DNA of 64,000 bases from Moringa oleifera (taxonomy: Eukaryota > Streptophyta > Magnoliopsida > Brassicales > Moringaceae): contig JAJFZO010000799.1 of assembly GCA_021397835.1 (NCBI GenBank), positions 2,790,001 to 2,854,000 on the forward strand, read 5' to 3'. The position numbers and the translations under genes are program-made. Below, piece by piece: positions 48,039-61,868 of the stretch. Each line of letters starts with the position of its first letter. The first letter of the stretch is position 1. Below the pieces are notes generated by a model. The model worked only from the letters and a program-made list of their open reading frames with translations, searched no databases and had not been told where the DNA came from.

Positions 48039-48493
48039 GAGTGAAAATTTTATAAAATTTTGATATTTATTTTATTTTATTAATTAAATTTTAATTTATA
48101 AAAAATAACAAATTGAATGTTGATTCGTTAATTTGAATTAAATTAAATTTTATTAAAAATTTAAAGATTAAATATAATCAAATTAAAGAATCATAAGTGA
48201 ATTTTGACTTATTTTTTTACATATATAAAAAATATTCAAGTTAACATCATAACAAATTTTAAAATTTTTTAAATTCACAAAGATAAATTTTTATTAAGAA
48301 TAAATTCAAATAAAATGAATTTATCTTTGAAATATTTTAATAATAAAAATATTTTAAATATTTTATAATTATTTAAGTTAAGATCTAATTTTAATTAAAT
48401 TGATATATTAAAATTTGATTTATTATTTTTAAGTAAAAATATTTAATTGATAATATAAATTAAATTTTCAAGTTTCATATAATTTTTATTTTA
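48039..48493. mobile_element. AT-rich MITE family, copy 3
   Basis: Terminal inverted repeats: the left end GAGTGAAAATTTTATAAAA... and the reverse complement of the right end (AAAATAAAAATTATATGAAA...) align over about 70 bases with gaps, including a TTATTAATTAAAT / TTATCAATTAAAT core. Internal blocks (ACATATATAAAAAATATTC, TTTTATAATTATTTAAGTTA) are shared with the other copies. Confidence 0.6.
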
Positions 48494-49431
48494 AAATTGA
48501 TTAATAAGAATATTATTAAACAAGTGAATTATTAAAGGCAATCAAATAAGATAGTGTTACTATGTGAGATTATTGAAGGCCAGGCTGAGATCCATGGCAT
48601 CAGATTGGCATATGTGAAGATACCTTATCTGAACTTATCTTGGATCTGGGTGCAGGGTATCGGAACCCAAGTGGTCAAAAAAAAAAAAAAGAGTCAAATT
48701 GCTGGCTTTGCTGGACCAACATTGGACGCACTTCTAGGCCTAAGATTCAGCATTTGACCACTTTTGTTTAGGTAACATTTTGTGGAAATTTTCAGGACAT
48801 GATATGGTAACGTCACATGGTTGTGAGATAAGATATGGAATCAAAGTCATTTTGATGACTTTTATCTCTAACAAGTTAGAATTCAAAGTGACATCCTCGT
48901 TCCATTCCACCCACGCAAGAGAACTACTAATTTGTTTTGTTCTGTTAAACTCTGACTTCCGGCGGCAGAATCGTCATTCAAACGTCACCATCATGTTGGT
49001 TAGGCGGTTTAGTTTGTTAACAGTCGTTGGCAATGAACTCCAACTGATTTGGCACGTGGTTTACGCTATCTCTTGAATAAATAATATTTTAATAATTAAT
49101 TTTATTTTTTATTTCATTTTTAGTATATTTTTACATAATTGATGAACATTATTTGGAATGAAAAATAATTAAAGTGGGTAAAGATCAAAGTGAGCAATTA
49201 AATTTAAAAAAAGTTGTTTACTTGAATTTTATGAATCAGAATGAGAGTAATTATGAATCACAGTAGTACATTTAGTTCGATCCAAAATCAGAATAAATGA
49301 TTATAAATTTATTTACATATTTTTAAATAAATTTGTATATAAAAATAAAAAATATCATATGTTCAAATAATTTTATAATTTTAAAATAACATAAATAGAT
49401 ACTATTTATAATTATAATTTAAAAAATAAAA
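48494..49431. other. Intergenic sequence
   Basis: The 48560-49080 part has normal composition but no recognisable gene; the two open frames there (48554-48757 and 48780-49076) have no family resemblance. The rest is AT-rich. Confidence 0.35.
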
Positions 49432-49850
49432 GATAAAAATCTCATATTTATTTTGTGTTATTAATCAAATTTTTAAATTTAAAAGATGACAAATTGAGAT
49501 CAATTTAAACCTTATCAAAAAATTTTAAAAATTAAAAATATTTAAATTAAAAATCTTATACAATGAATGTTGATTTAAAATTTTTTATAGATGTAAAAAA
49601 ATATTCAAGTTATCATCACAAAAACTTTAAAATTTTTTAAGCTTTAAAAATATGTTTTTTAAATTTATATTTTTAAAATTTTAAAAATTCATAAAAAATA
49701 GGTTTTAGATAAAAAAAAATTATTCAAATTTTAAAGATGAATTCAAAATGAAGTGAAAAATTCATTTTAATCATATTTTAAACACTAAAATTCAATTTAT
49801 CAAATTTGATTAATAATATAAAATCAAAATCAAAATTTTTTATAAAATTT
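49432..49850. mobile_element. AT-rich MITE family, copy 4
   Basis: The left end GATAAAAATCTCATATTTAT and the reverse complement of the right end (around 49847-49790: TTTTGATTTTATATTATTAA) align over about 50-60 bases, sharing TTATTAATCAAATTT. Internal ATAGATGTAAAAAAATATTC and CTTTAAAATTTTTTAAGC blocks match the family. Confidence 0.55.
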
Positions 49851-51946
49851 TTAACTTAAAATATAAAATAAATATTAAATATTAATTTTATCTCAATAAA
49901 TAATATTTTTTTGAAAAATATAAATAATAAATTTTGATGCTCTCAAATTTCACATCAAGGATAAGAGTCAAGGAAGAACTCATTAGGTAAGGCAGGACTA
50001 GTAATGAAATTTGATCTTGAGAAGTCATAGTTAATGATATTTATAGAGGGAGATAAGTCCTACGTGGCTTAAAGAGTCTCGTCATTGTCGGATTCACATG
50101 GTGCTTTCAACTTTTACCATTGAAGTCGTCGGTGGTCGTCGAAACTTTTGGGGTCATGCTTGCCTTATGCTTGGGTTTGGAGATTATTTCGTTGGATTTA
50201 AATTATATAGTCCATTGGGTTAGGCTTAGATGGGCCTTTGATTTTTAGTCACGTTATAAGTTCCTACCATTTGGTATTGGATTCATTTTTGCATAAAATG
50301 ATTTTTACTTATTTGGTATTGGATTCCAATCTGTCCCGTGTCGATATTTTCTTTTAAAATTTTATTTTTTAAAAAAATCAAACTACAGTGGCTTTTATTA
50401 AGTATGCTTTTTAAAGACTTTGTAGCAGTGCGGTTTCATCAGTTTATATTTTTGTTAGCACGTCAAAAATATTATCGTATTTTAATAATTTTTTTAAATC
50501 ATACGATTTGATTTTTATGATATAAGTTATAACAAATCATATTATAAAATATGATGCAATTTGATGCAGTTTGATTTATTAATATGTTTTTAAAATTAAT
50601 TTTAAGTAAATTAAATTATTATAAATTAAAAAAATTTGAACATCAAGCATAATTAATTTAAAAGTTTAAAATTTAAACAAATCAAAATGTTAACTTAGAA
50701 GTATAAAATCAAATCTTACACAAATCAACCAAAATATTAGTTTAGAGTTTCAAAGTCGATCAAAACTTAAACAAACTGTAACAAGTAAATTCATATGTTT
50801 ATAACATAAAACCAATAGAAAAGTAAACAACATAATCTAAGAAAAATGTTTGAATTTTTATTAAATATAGTTTAATTTAAAACCAACCCATTTTTTTTTT
50901 AGAACCAAACTATATTCACACGATTTGTAATTTTTTAAACCGTTTCAAATCATTGATTTAAAAAACTATCTGATTTAGTTCAGGTCGATTTGGTTTGATC
51001 GATTGTTATTGTTTGACAATTTTTTGAATACCCTTACCTCACACTAATAATAATCTAGCATAATATAATTAATATTTAATAATTAGCTAATATGATTCCT
51101 ACGGGCTACTACTAAGAACCTTAAAAAATATATTATTTTTTCAATGGATCAAGAATGTTGTAAAACACAAGCCATAGATCATACATTGTGGCAAAAGAAT
51201 TGTCCATAAATTTGAAACCAAATCAAAGACGGGATAATAATTTTAACTTAACAATGAGGAATAAGACGATCAATTTAGTGAAAGTTTTGGATTTATCATT
51301 TCTATTTGTTAATCTTAAATTAATTTGGATGTACACAATTTTAATCTCATTACACGATAAAATTAAATACAAAAACATGAAATTCATTCTTATTTCTCTC
51401 TTGTTCGATAATCTTAATTAATATATTTAACATATAAAATTATGAGATTAGTTCTTAACAAAAATTTTTGAAGATATGAATAACAGTCATTCTAATCCTT
51501 GTGTTATGTTTAGTGAAAAAATTGTTCTTCTATTACTCTTTGTGAATGTGCACATTATGGTTGTCATTTTCTTATTTTACATTTTTGGTTTATATTTTTG
51601 TTTTCGTTTTTGTGCTATTGGTTATTATGAATGTCCGATTCAGCCCAATTTTATAACGCATATATACAAAAATTAAAATAATTTTTTTAAAAATAGTAAA
51701 AAATATTGATATATGTTTAAAATAATCCTACCTTGCCTTTATTTCAGGAAGTATCGCGATGACTTGATTTTGTAGCCACTTAATAATACCATATGTTAGA
51801 ATTAGAGCTACCCCTTTCAGAAGTTTGATATGAAAGTAACCTTTAATTTTTGTTTTCTATTTTTCACATTTTTTATTAATTAAATTTATTAAAAATTTAT
51901 CCTAATTAAAGTTTGAGTGATTAATAAATTAGAGTCGATTTAAGTT
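49851..51946. other. Intergenic sequence, AT-rich
   Basis: A short normal-composition segment (49990-50330) lies between AT-rich DNA. The small frames at 51188-51421 and 51476-51676 have no recognisable domains. No gene supported. Confidence 0.35.
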
Positions 51947-52451
51947 GGATAAAAGTTATATAAAATTTTATTATTTATTTCATATTATCAATTAAATTTG
52001 TATGTTCAAAAAGTGATAAATTGGTATTTAATCTATTAATTTTTTAAAATTAAATTTTAACTCAAATAACGATAAAACATTGAGAATATTTTTGTTGTTA
52101 AAATGCCTCAAATGAACTCTTTACTTGATTTTGGGTGCATCCCTCACATTTGAATAATTTTTGATACAAGATCTATTTTTTATTTTTTTAATTTAACAAT
52201 ATAAATTTTAAAAATTAAAATTCTGTACTTTTTATGATGGTAGTTTAAATATTCTTTACATTTATAAAAAAAATTTAAATCAAAATTCGTTATGTAAAAT
52301 ATTTAATTTGAATATTTTTAATTTTTGAATTTTTTGATAAAAGTTAGTTTAATTCAAATAAACAGATCATGATTCTATTTATTATTTTTTTAAATATAAA
52401 ATTTTAATTAATAACATAAATAAACATAAAAAAAATTATGAGATGTTTACC
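51947..52451. mobile_element. AT-rich MITE family, copy 5
   Basis: Terminal inverted repeats: left GGATAAAAGTTATATAAAAT, right (reverse complement) GGTAAACATCTCATAATTTT. Both continue into TTATTTATGTTATTAATTAAA-like text for about 75 bases. The internal block (52230-52320) is inverted relative to the other copies, carrying the reverse complement of ATAAATGTAAAGAATATT. Confidence 0.6.
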
Positions 52452-52656
52452 TATTTGAATTTTATAACATTCTTATAATTATGCTTTTAAAAAAAAAAAA
52501 AAAACATGAATCCTGCAAATATGAGCCACTCTAATTTGCAGGCAACATTTGGATGAAGTGGAGTAGGATAGAAAAGTAACGGCCCAATCCGATAACTTGT
52601 CTCAATCAATGATCCATATAATTTGATCAAGTAATAACGACAATGTTCTAATTTAA

Positions 52657-52718
<62 letters not shown>

Positions 52719-54738
52719 CAACGTTGTGGATTGAATGAGTGATTGTTATGCTGTATGGGCCAAAAATCAAATCAACCATTAGGTGTGAAGATGTCCAATC
52801 CAATGAAGAATGTTGGGGTTGCTTGGGCCTTACTCATCGAACACAACTATAGTGGGCAGCCAAAGTAAATGTTGAATCCAAAAATTTATAGTGTATTTGT
52901 TAATTAAAATTATATTTTTATAAAGTATATTAAAATAGTTAAAAATTATCTTTTATTTCAATAATTAATAATTTTTTTAAAAAATAAATGATAAACTTAT
53001 ATCATCCATCAACATGAGTAAGTGGTAATATATAATTTTTTATCAATAAACTCTTAAGTCGTAAACATCAAATAAATTCCAAGTCATAAACATAAACTAA
53101 GACATTTTTTATTTTTTTAATTTTTTAAAAAATCAAAAATTAAAATAATTATTTAATTTCGAATTGAAGAATGAAAATATCAGTCTCGAAGTAGATTTGG
53201 GATTGCTAGTCGTATTCTTTAATCCCAAATTCATGTAAAATGCACATAATTTCACTCTTACTCAATCATAACAATAATTAATATTATTTATATTTTTAAA
53301 TATTATAATAATTTTTAAAATATAAAATATTGTTTTTAATTAAAAATAAATAAATTTAATCAATAGGTATATAAATAAATTTATAACCATTCATTATAAT
53401 TTGAAATGGAAGTAAAGGTATGAATAGGATTTTGATTATGGTGCTTAAAATCTAAGTAAACAACTCATTTTAACTAGTTTTTATCCACTCTATTTTTTAT
53501 TTATTTTAATTATTAATATATCCTTAACTAGATATACCAAATTGAGAGAAAAGAATAGGAAAATGAAAAATATACGTCAATATTATGTATGATCAAAAAC
53601 CAAAAAATATATATATATATTTTTTGGGTTATTCTTTTCTGTCGATAGAATGTGGATTGTGGTCTATTGATATTCGAAGATGAGATGGAATTCCAATATG
53701 TTTTGGTCCGCACACACGGCAGTAAAGCAAGAAGAAGAATAATATGTGCAATGGGAGTGTAAAGTTAGGCATATTGACATAATGGCCAATTATCCACACA
53801 AAAGCCACTTTCCCTACAAAAGTGGTTTATGATTAGACCTCCACATCAAAAGCTGCGCATATAATCCAAAAACAAATTGGATTAATGAGTTTGATGGAAT
53901 TTGTTCTTTTACAAAAAATGATCAATGTTTTTTTTTTTTTGGTTGCACCTAAAATCTTTATGCAGATTAATTTAATAAATAACCTCATTTGCTATTTTTT
54001 AAAAATATTATATATAGATAAATTTCAACATAAATAATAAATTTCAAATTCTTAGTATTAAATATATAATACATTTAATATATTTTTATACGTAATATTA
54101 AAATGAACAAAAAAAAATGTGCTATTGCCTATTAAGATAGTATTTAATATATAATTTTATTTTATTTAAATTATTAATGATACTTATATATTTAATTAAT
54201 TTTAAAAATATTTTTAAATTATAATTTATTGTATAATATTATTTATTTAAAATTATTTAACTAAAAATTTAAGTTAAATTAATTATTTTGTTATTTAAAT
54301 TAATTAATTAATATTATAAATATTATTTATTAATAATAATTATTTAATATTATTAAAATAATATTTATAACATCAATTTGATACAAATAGATTAAAAATT
54401 TAAAAAATATGATGTTAAAAATTCTAAAAACAATTCTTTTGGCACCAAAATAATGTTAAGTTTGATATTTGGACAATATTTGGTAATATCTAGACTAGCA
54501 AATTTTGTCCACTCTTTATGTTTTGTGGTTGAAGGCAAAATGGTAAGATGGCTCCTTGATTCTTTTCACATTAAAATATAATATTGTACTTTATTTTTTT
54601 AGATATAAACCATGTATTCAAATTTTAATGAAATATTTATTTTGAGGTAGTCAAGCATAAGTAAATTTTTATTAATTTTAATTTTAAAGATTTTATTTTG
54701 TATTATAGTAATTGTTATGAGTATGATAATAATATTTT
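52452..54738. other. Intergenic AT-rich region
   Basis: It contains a (TAA)n microsatellite, listed separately, and an A/T-only segment (53930-54420). The minus-strand frame at 53713-53528 has no resemblance to known proteins. Confidence 0.35.
52657..52717. repeat. (TAA)n microsatellite
   Basis: About 20 AAT/TAA triplets with one interrupting unit (ATATAA) near 52686. Likely polymorphic. Confidence 0.95.
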
Positions 54739-55258
54739 GAGTAAAAATCCTATAAAATCTTGATGATTACTTTACATTACTAATAAATCTTCATATCTAA
54801 AAAGTAATGAGTTGAAATTAATCTATCAAATAGGTTTAAATTAAATTTTATTAAAATATGTAAAAATTAAAATATTCAAATTAAAAATTTTATAGAATAA
54901 ATTTTAACTTAAAATTTTTATAAATGTAAAAAATATATTCAAACTACTATTATAAAAAATTTTAAACTTTTTTGAGCACCGAAAATATATATATTCTTAA
55001 ATTTATAATTTTAAAATTTTTAAAAATTGACAAAAAAAGTTTTTGTATCAAATTTTTTTAAATTTGCGGGATGGACCTGAAATAGAATGAATAATTTATT
55101 TAAATTATTTTTGAGTTATTTCAACGATCGAAATATTTTTTATTTTTTATAATCATTTGAGTTAAGATCCAATTTTGATCAAATGGATAGATGAAGATTT
55201 GATTTATCGCTTCTTGAATATGAAGGTTGATTGGGAGGATCAAAATCCTTAATTGATC
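54739..55258. mobile_element. AT-rich MITE family, copy 6
   Basis: The left end GAGTAAAAATCCTATAAAAT with TAAATCTTCATATCTAAAAA pairs with the reverse complement of the right end (AATCAACCTTCATATTCAAG) over about 70 imperfect bases. It shares internal ATAAATGTAAAAAATATATTC, TTTGAGCACCGAAAATATAT and ATAATCATTTGAGTTAAGAT blocks. Confidence 0.7.
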
Positions 55259-55502
55259 TGAGTATACCAAACTTTTAATAAGATTATAACACTTAATAAT
55301 TTAACAAATCTAGTGGTTTAATTTTTTCATTAAATTATTAATACTCATATAACTCTATAAAAAAAATTTATCACAAAACTCAGATCAGCAAAAGATCTTA
55401 ATCCTTGATTGGTAACATGAAATAAATGTTGAGGTTGTATTAAAACTTTCATCATAATATTTTGTTAAGCAATCCATTCATTTGATAAAAAAGTTTATTT
55501 TT

Positions 55503-55915
55503 GAGTAAATATTATTTAAAACCTTACATTTTGCCTTTTTTCTTCAATCAAATTTTAACTTTTAAAAAATGTCTAAACAAATGCGAATTTATCAATTTGA
55601 ATCAAAATTAAACTATATTAAAAAATTTAAAATTAAAGATATTTAAATCAAAGATCTTTTACAATGAATTCTAACTGAAATTTTTCACAAATTAAACTTT
55701 ATTTAAATTTGAGAAATGAAATCAAAATAAAGTTTAAAATTTATTTGAGTAATTTTTTAAAAATATTTGAATAATAAAAAAATTATTTATTTTTTACAAT
55801 CAGTTTGACTAAAATTAATAAATAAAAATTTATTTGGAAACATTTTAAAAGTTAGGATTTGATTAGACAAAGAGTAAAATTGAGTTCTTAAAATAACATT
55901 TATCCTTTATACTTT
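55503..55915. mobile_element. AT-rich MITE family, copy 7
   Basis: Left end GAGTAAATATTATTTAAAAC...CAATCAAATTTTAACTTTTA. The right-end reverse complement is GGATAAATGTTATTTTAAGA...CTAATCAAATCCTAACTTTT. The terminal repeats span about 70 bases and the element is about 410 bases, shorter than copy 8 because of an internal deletion. Confidence 0.75.
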
Positions 55916-56709
55916 TATAAAATTTAATAGTTCAAATATTAATTTTATTTTTATTTATAAAGCTTCTATTAAAATTTTCAGATCACCAAATAATCTAGAT
56001 CATTAATATTTCATATTACATCTTGTTGAAAAAACTTCAAGATTACAACATTTTTTTTCATATCATTACCAAAGAATCTTAAGTTTTTTAAATCATACAA
56101 AATATAAAATGTAGTTTTTATATATTTAAACTATTTATAACTACTTTAATTGTTATTGATTGTATACTACGTCTAGAAAAATTACAATTTTAAATAACCA
56201 CAATTATAACAAGAGATCAAATTAAAACTTAATTTATAATTAAAACATATGAGTTTTCATATAACCTAATGAAAAAATCATTATGTAAACACAATCGAGA
56301 TGATCATATAATTTTTGAGATGGTTAAAAGTTTTAATTGAAAAGTAATGAACAATAAAAAATAATGTCTTTTTTTCTATAAATCTATTTTGCAATCAATT
56401 CTAAACTTTTATGGAAAATTGAAGATTTGATAGAAAAGTTTAAACAATATCTAACCTAAGATGTTAAAGAATTAAAATGTCATTAGAAAGACGACAAGTT
56501 GGTGAGAACAAGAAGAAATTGGAAAAAAAAAAAAAGTTTGTTCTTCTTAAAATAAATTTGAGGTTAAAAAATAATGAAAAACTTACAAAAAGGTGTACCA
56601 AAGGGTTGATTATAATATTTTAAAGTATATCATTTCTTTTTAAATACACTCTAAATTTTAAAAATTTTCAAATAAATTTGATCAACCAGATTTAGTTAAA
56701 TTAAATTTT

Positions 56710-57250
56710 GGATAAATGTCATTTAAAATCTTAAATTTTACCCTCTCTCTCCAATCAAACCTTTACTTTTAAAAAGTATTCAAACAAGCCTTAGTATTTT
56801 AATTTTGTTAAAATTGAACCTCGTTGAAAAATTTAAATATTAAAAATATTCAAATTAGAGAGATTTTACAACGAATTTTGACTTATAACTTTTTATGGAT
56901 GTAATAAAATATTTAAGCTATCATTATAAAAAATTCAAAAATTTTTAAGTACTAAAAATATTTTTCTTAAAAAATATACCATCAAAAATTTAAAAAATTC
57001 ATAAAAAATAGTGAATTAGTTAAAAAAATTTTCAAATTTGAGGAATAACATTAAAATAAAATGTCAAATCTATTTGATAAGTTTTTAGTTATTTTTGACA
57101 AGGAAAAGCTTATTAATTTTTTATAATTATTTTGAGTCAGGTTTAATTTGGACAAAATCAATAAATTAGGGTCTGTTTGGATACATTTTGAAAGTCAATG
57201 TTTGATTGGAGAGAGAGCGTTAAACTCAAGATTTTAAATGATATTTACCC
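56710..57250. mobile_element. AT-rich MITE family, copy 8 (best-preserved, long inverted repeats)
   Basis: About 541 bases. The left terminus 56710-56780 (GGATAAATGTCATTTAAAAT, CTCTCTCTCCAATCAAACCT) and the reverse complement of the right terminus 57180-57250 (GGGTAAATATCATTTAAAAT, CTCTCTCTCCAATCAAACAT) match closely over about 70 bases. No open reading frame, so it is non-autonomous. It defines the family found at 33206, 34266, 48039, 49432, 51947, 54739 and 55503. Confidence 0.85.
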
Positions 57251-59969
57251 TTAAATTTTTAATTAAATTTGAATAATGTCGTGAATAAGGAAATTTATCA
57301 AAAACAAATTGGAAAATTTTGAAAATATACCTTTCCCCGTTTTCCTTTTTTGCAAAACCTAACCCTCTTATTTTCAAGCTAAATATAAAGTTGGTCATTG
57401 TTTTTTTTTTCAATTAATTATTTTAATATATTTTTTATCAAATTTTCATTTCAACTAATTATTTATTGATTTTTATCTCTAAAAGCTTCATCTTTCTCCT
57501 CGTAAAATTATACAGTTTTCCAATTAAAAAAAAAAGGTTATCTTATTATTAATTTGAGCTATCTCAATATTCAATTAGGTTTAAATTAATTTATCAAAAT
57601 TAATTTGTTTTTAAAATCAAATAAAAACTATTATATATTCTCATATTAAAGCTTTTTAAAAATTGAAAATAAAGTAAACAAAAAGATACACAAATCTGCC
57701 TATTATTTAAAGTGGCATCTTCCTGCTATCAAAAAAGAATAAAAAGATAGTGGCATGTTCCCACCAAATAAGGAATTGCCTACACAAAGCACCCATTAGA
57801 ATCTGAATTTGGAGAGACCAGAAATTGATTTTATTATAATTTACATTTTTAGAAAAAAAAAGGAGCAACTAATACTTAATTTTATATTTAATCGACAACT
57901 CGTTTATTTACATTTAACTTAATATCTGTTTTAGTAATTATTTCTGAGGTATAAAAAGTCTACTCTATCAATTTTTTTTATGCATGATTTTATATTGTCA
58001 CTTATGATTATGTGGATAAATGACATAACTTTACTTATTTTTTTAAAAAATTATTATTTATTAAGAAGAAAGTTAGTATTTAATTTTTTATTTTTAAATA
58101 TTTTTTATAAAAATATAATTTTAAGTAATTTACGTGTCTCATAATTATAAAAATTAATTAAGATTATAATATTTTTTATTTAATTAAAAACATAAAATAT
58201 ATTTAAAAAGTATACAAATAAATTAATAACAATTCAATTTGATTTCAAGTTCAAGTAAACGTATGAATAAGATTGACAACAATTTTTTATTTTGATTCTT
58301 AAATTATAAGTAAATCGTTTATTCAAAATTTGATTACCCATTTTAATTTCTACTCCCTCTAATTTTTGTTCATGTCGACTAATACTCATTTTAATTATGG
58401 ATAAGTAAACATATCAATAATATAATAAATCTTTAAATTATACAAAAATTGTTCTCGTAATTAATTTACAAGGCTTGATATAATTTAAACATATAAACTA
58501 TTCTAAAATTTAATAAATTTTTATTTAAAATATTACACATTTTTAGTTAAAATTATCATATTAAATTATAGATAACTCTTGCATGTTGCATCGGCTTAAA
58601 TGATCTAGAATCAGCATGCACAAACTAGTACTTCTCAATTCTTTCATTAACTTTTGATTACTCAAGTCTTCCCACAATGAAAGCTTTTCCTCTACCTAAG
58701 ACTAAGTTTGAAGCTCCTTATATTTGTACCTTTAGGTTGTGTTTGGTACAGGGATAGAATTCAATTATTATGATAAGATAAGATTGAATTAGATTAAATT
58801 AAAATAAAAATATATTAATACTGTAATATGCTTGATGTAACATAAAATAGAATTAAAGCTAATATGATTTAATTTTAAATATTTTGATATTAAAAAATAA
58901 TAATGTAATCTAATAGTATAAATTCAAGTTGTATAATAATTAATTAATAAACATACTATATTTTTTATTTTTTAATTTGGGCTTTTTATTATTTTTTATT
59001 ATCTTTTCTCTCAAAAAATATGATTATAAAATCAATTCCATAAATATGAGTAATAACTAAAAATTAATTGTAAATATTCAGTAAATAATATTAATATCTT
59101 TAAAATAAGTTATATAAATTTAAAATAATATTATATTTGAAATAGCTTGAAAGTTAAAGTAAAAGTAACAATAAGTTTAGATTGTATTATAACTAATCAA
59201 TTAATACATATAATTTTTAATTTAATTTTTAAAAATCTATTTAATTTAAAATAATTTTTTTAAAAAATTGTGATATTAATGATAAAAGTAAAACTTAATT
59301 ATATATATTGATTTACGACTTTAAAGGATAATATTATCGTATCACTTGAAAGGATAACCATATGTGTCTAAATTCTTACACATCTTTAATAATATTTTCA
59401 ATAACTGTCTTAACAATGGCACTTGTAATTAATGGAAAGTAATGAATTTGGACTTCGAATGCGCAACATAAAGTATTAAGGGAGGATTGCCCACTGAGAT
59501 CCTTAAAAATAACTAAAGATTTGTTCAAAGATCAAGGTTGATGTAAATACATCCTCTCTTTTTCGAAGTAGTCTTTAAACTTGAAAATATGTTTGTTCGT
59601 CCACCTCATAGATCGTCAGGACACCAAAAATCTTTTAAAATTTTGAGATAACTGATTTTATTGCTTTTAGATTGTATTGTCTCTTATATAGAAACTTGCT
59701 TATCAGACAAAGTTTTTCAACTTTAACTATATTAGTAACCCATTATTCATAAATAGCCACATTTACTTATTTTTCATCTTTAAGCTTTAACTTATTCTAT
59801 ATTTGATTTGTATCCTCCTCCATCGGAGATGCAATCCAAAGGAAAGACACAATTTAAAGAGATGATTGATTAAGGAACAAAAAATTGTCTCAAAAGAGTC
59901 AAGAAAAAGAAAAAAGAAAAAGTGAAAAAAAACCAAACAAAGAGTAACATAGAATCGACTATAGTTAAG
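57251..59969. other. Intergenic AT-rich region
   Basis: No gene, RNA or defined repeat was recognised. The right part (about 59340-59970) has less extreme composition and may be the unreadable 5' extension of the LINE that follows. Confidence 0.35.
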
Positions 59970-60713
59970 AAGAAAGCTGTTTTGGAGGTAAACTCGAGAC
60001 AACATTAACTCATACTAAGGAGAAAACCTTATGAGTGCTCATGAGTGCAATCGCCCAAGACATCTCGAATTACATTATGAGTTACTTCTTGTTCTTAAAG
60101 ACCTTCCTCTAAGAGTTGAATATGATGATGGCAAGATATTGGTGGCGAGAAAAAGGATTAACTAAAATAATCCATTGGAAAACTTGAGATACCTTATGTA
60201 CATCTAAACTTGATGAAGTATTGGGATTGAGAGACTTGGAAGCTTTTAATATGGCACCTTTGGCAAGTAATGGTAAAGAATTATCCATCTCGAAGACTCT
60301 CTTTGCTTCAAAGGCCTCAAAGCAAAATACGTACCTTATGCTAATCTTACAACAATGGCACGAAAGGTAAAATCCTCATATATATGGTGAAGTTTACTAA
60401 TGATAAGGATAGTTATCAGCAAAGGAATGCACATGGAAGAATAGAGGATGAACTTAAAGGGATGTTCATAAAGATAATTGGATTCTAAGGTTTCAAGATT
60501 TAAAGGCCACATCAAAGAACCATCACCCACTCATATGCTAATGAGTAGATTGATCAACCTAACCTTTAAAGAATGGATTCTCTCCTCTATAACAAAGCTA
60601 TTTGAGCTAAAGATTGCTAAGGTCATACCAAACAAATCACTTCATAGGTACTCGATGAGAGACAAGCTTATATAGCTTGATAGCAAGAGTAAAGCTTACA
60701 TGGTTAAGGCGTT

Positions 60714-61868
60714 ATATTACATAACCAGAAGGCTACTTGGCAAAGATGTTCCCTACATGAATTTGAGACCTTTGCTTTGGAATGCAATATGGAAAGCAAA
60801 GGTAATTTTGAGTGTCTAATTCTTTGCTTGGTCGATGTTACAAGGTATTTTATCACCATTTGGCGCTTGCAAATTGGGGTTTCAATGTTACTACCACGTG
60901 CTATGTATGTAGGGAAGGTTCAGACTGCTTGCACCACCTTTTTTTTTTTTTTAGTTGTCATCTTAGCAAAAGGGTGTGGAACGCCTTGCACCTAGGATTA
61001 GACATCTTCTTTGAAAAGTTACTAGTAAATAAGCAGTTATGACATAAGGTCTTCATTCACATGTAAGATCTAGAATGGATAAAAAATTTCTTTATCTATT
61101 GTAAAAGTTTATGGATGTACATAATAAGGTCTTTCATATTCAAATTTGTAGCCTTCCATCTTTCATTTCATAGGACGTAAAAATGTTAATTATAGTAATG
61201 CAAGCCACATATGACTGACCCTCATAAGTGAAAACACCTCTACACTAGTAACCTCTTCCAATGGATATAGTTAAAGTGAATGCTGATGGCTTTTTCAATA
61301 CAATAAGCAAACATGCCGAGTTAGGAGCGACCATTTAGGATGATCAGGGTAGAGTCCTTCTCTATCCAATTTCAAGTGTGCCTTAAGCTTGATCCTCTCT
61401 TCATTGTGAACTCTTGGCTATTTGACACAATTTGGAAGTTATATTGAGTCATGGACATTGATGGTTTACTGTAAAAAATGATAGCCTCACAACGATCAGG
61501 GAACTCTAGTGGAGAAACAAGGCTTTGAATGAGTGGGGGGCACCTGCATGAATATCCATATCCTCGTCTCAAATTGTGAAGTTTGCTTTTTTCATCATAC
61601 ATAAAAAATGTGTAATGAGTTTGCTTATGAACTAGCCAACTTACCTATCAGTTTAGGAGTTCATCAAATGTGGATTGACACATTACCTTTCTCTATAATC
61701 TTAATATATTTTAAAGTGTTAATATATTCTTTTTTCATGAAAATGAAAAATAAAAAAAATTTCATATCATATACTTCCATATATGATTCATTCGACTACA
61801 ATCAACTATAAAAATTTTCAATTCATTGTGGACTCACTTATTTTTAATTGAAGACTTTGTATCAAGTG
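60714..61868 (+). pseudogene. LINE zf-RVT and RNase H segment, copy 1
   Basis: It begins ATATTACATAACCAGAAGGC. zf-RVT part: RPLLWNAIWKAKV, LANWGFNV, TCYVCREGSD, LHHLFFFF...KRVWNALH, i.e. the C-x2-C...H-x-LFF-x-C zinc pattern with decayed positions. RNase H part (about 61265-61500): VKVNADGFF, HAELGATI, DDQGRVLL, LHCELLAI and NDSLTTI. Stops interrupt both parts. Confidence 0.75.

Noticed and set aside
51476..51676. 66-codon hydrophobic plus-strand frame resembling a small membrane protein
   Set aside because: T-rich sequence produces hydrophobic frames by chance; no promoter, conservation cue or composition shift supports it.
59787..60005. Minus-strand 72-codon frame
   Set aside because: It overlaps the start of the plus-strand LINE remnant and is low-complexity Phe/Leu-rich.
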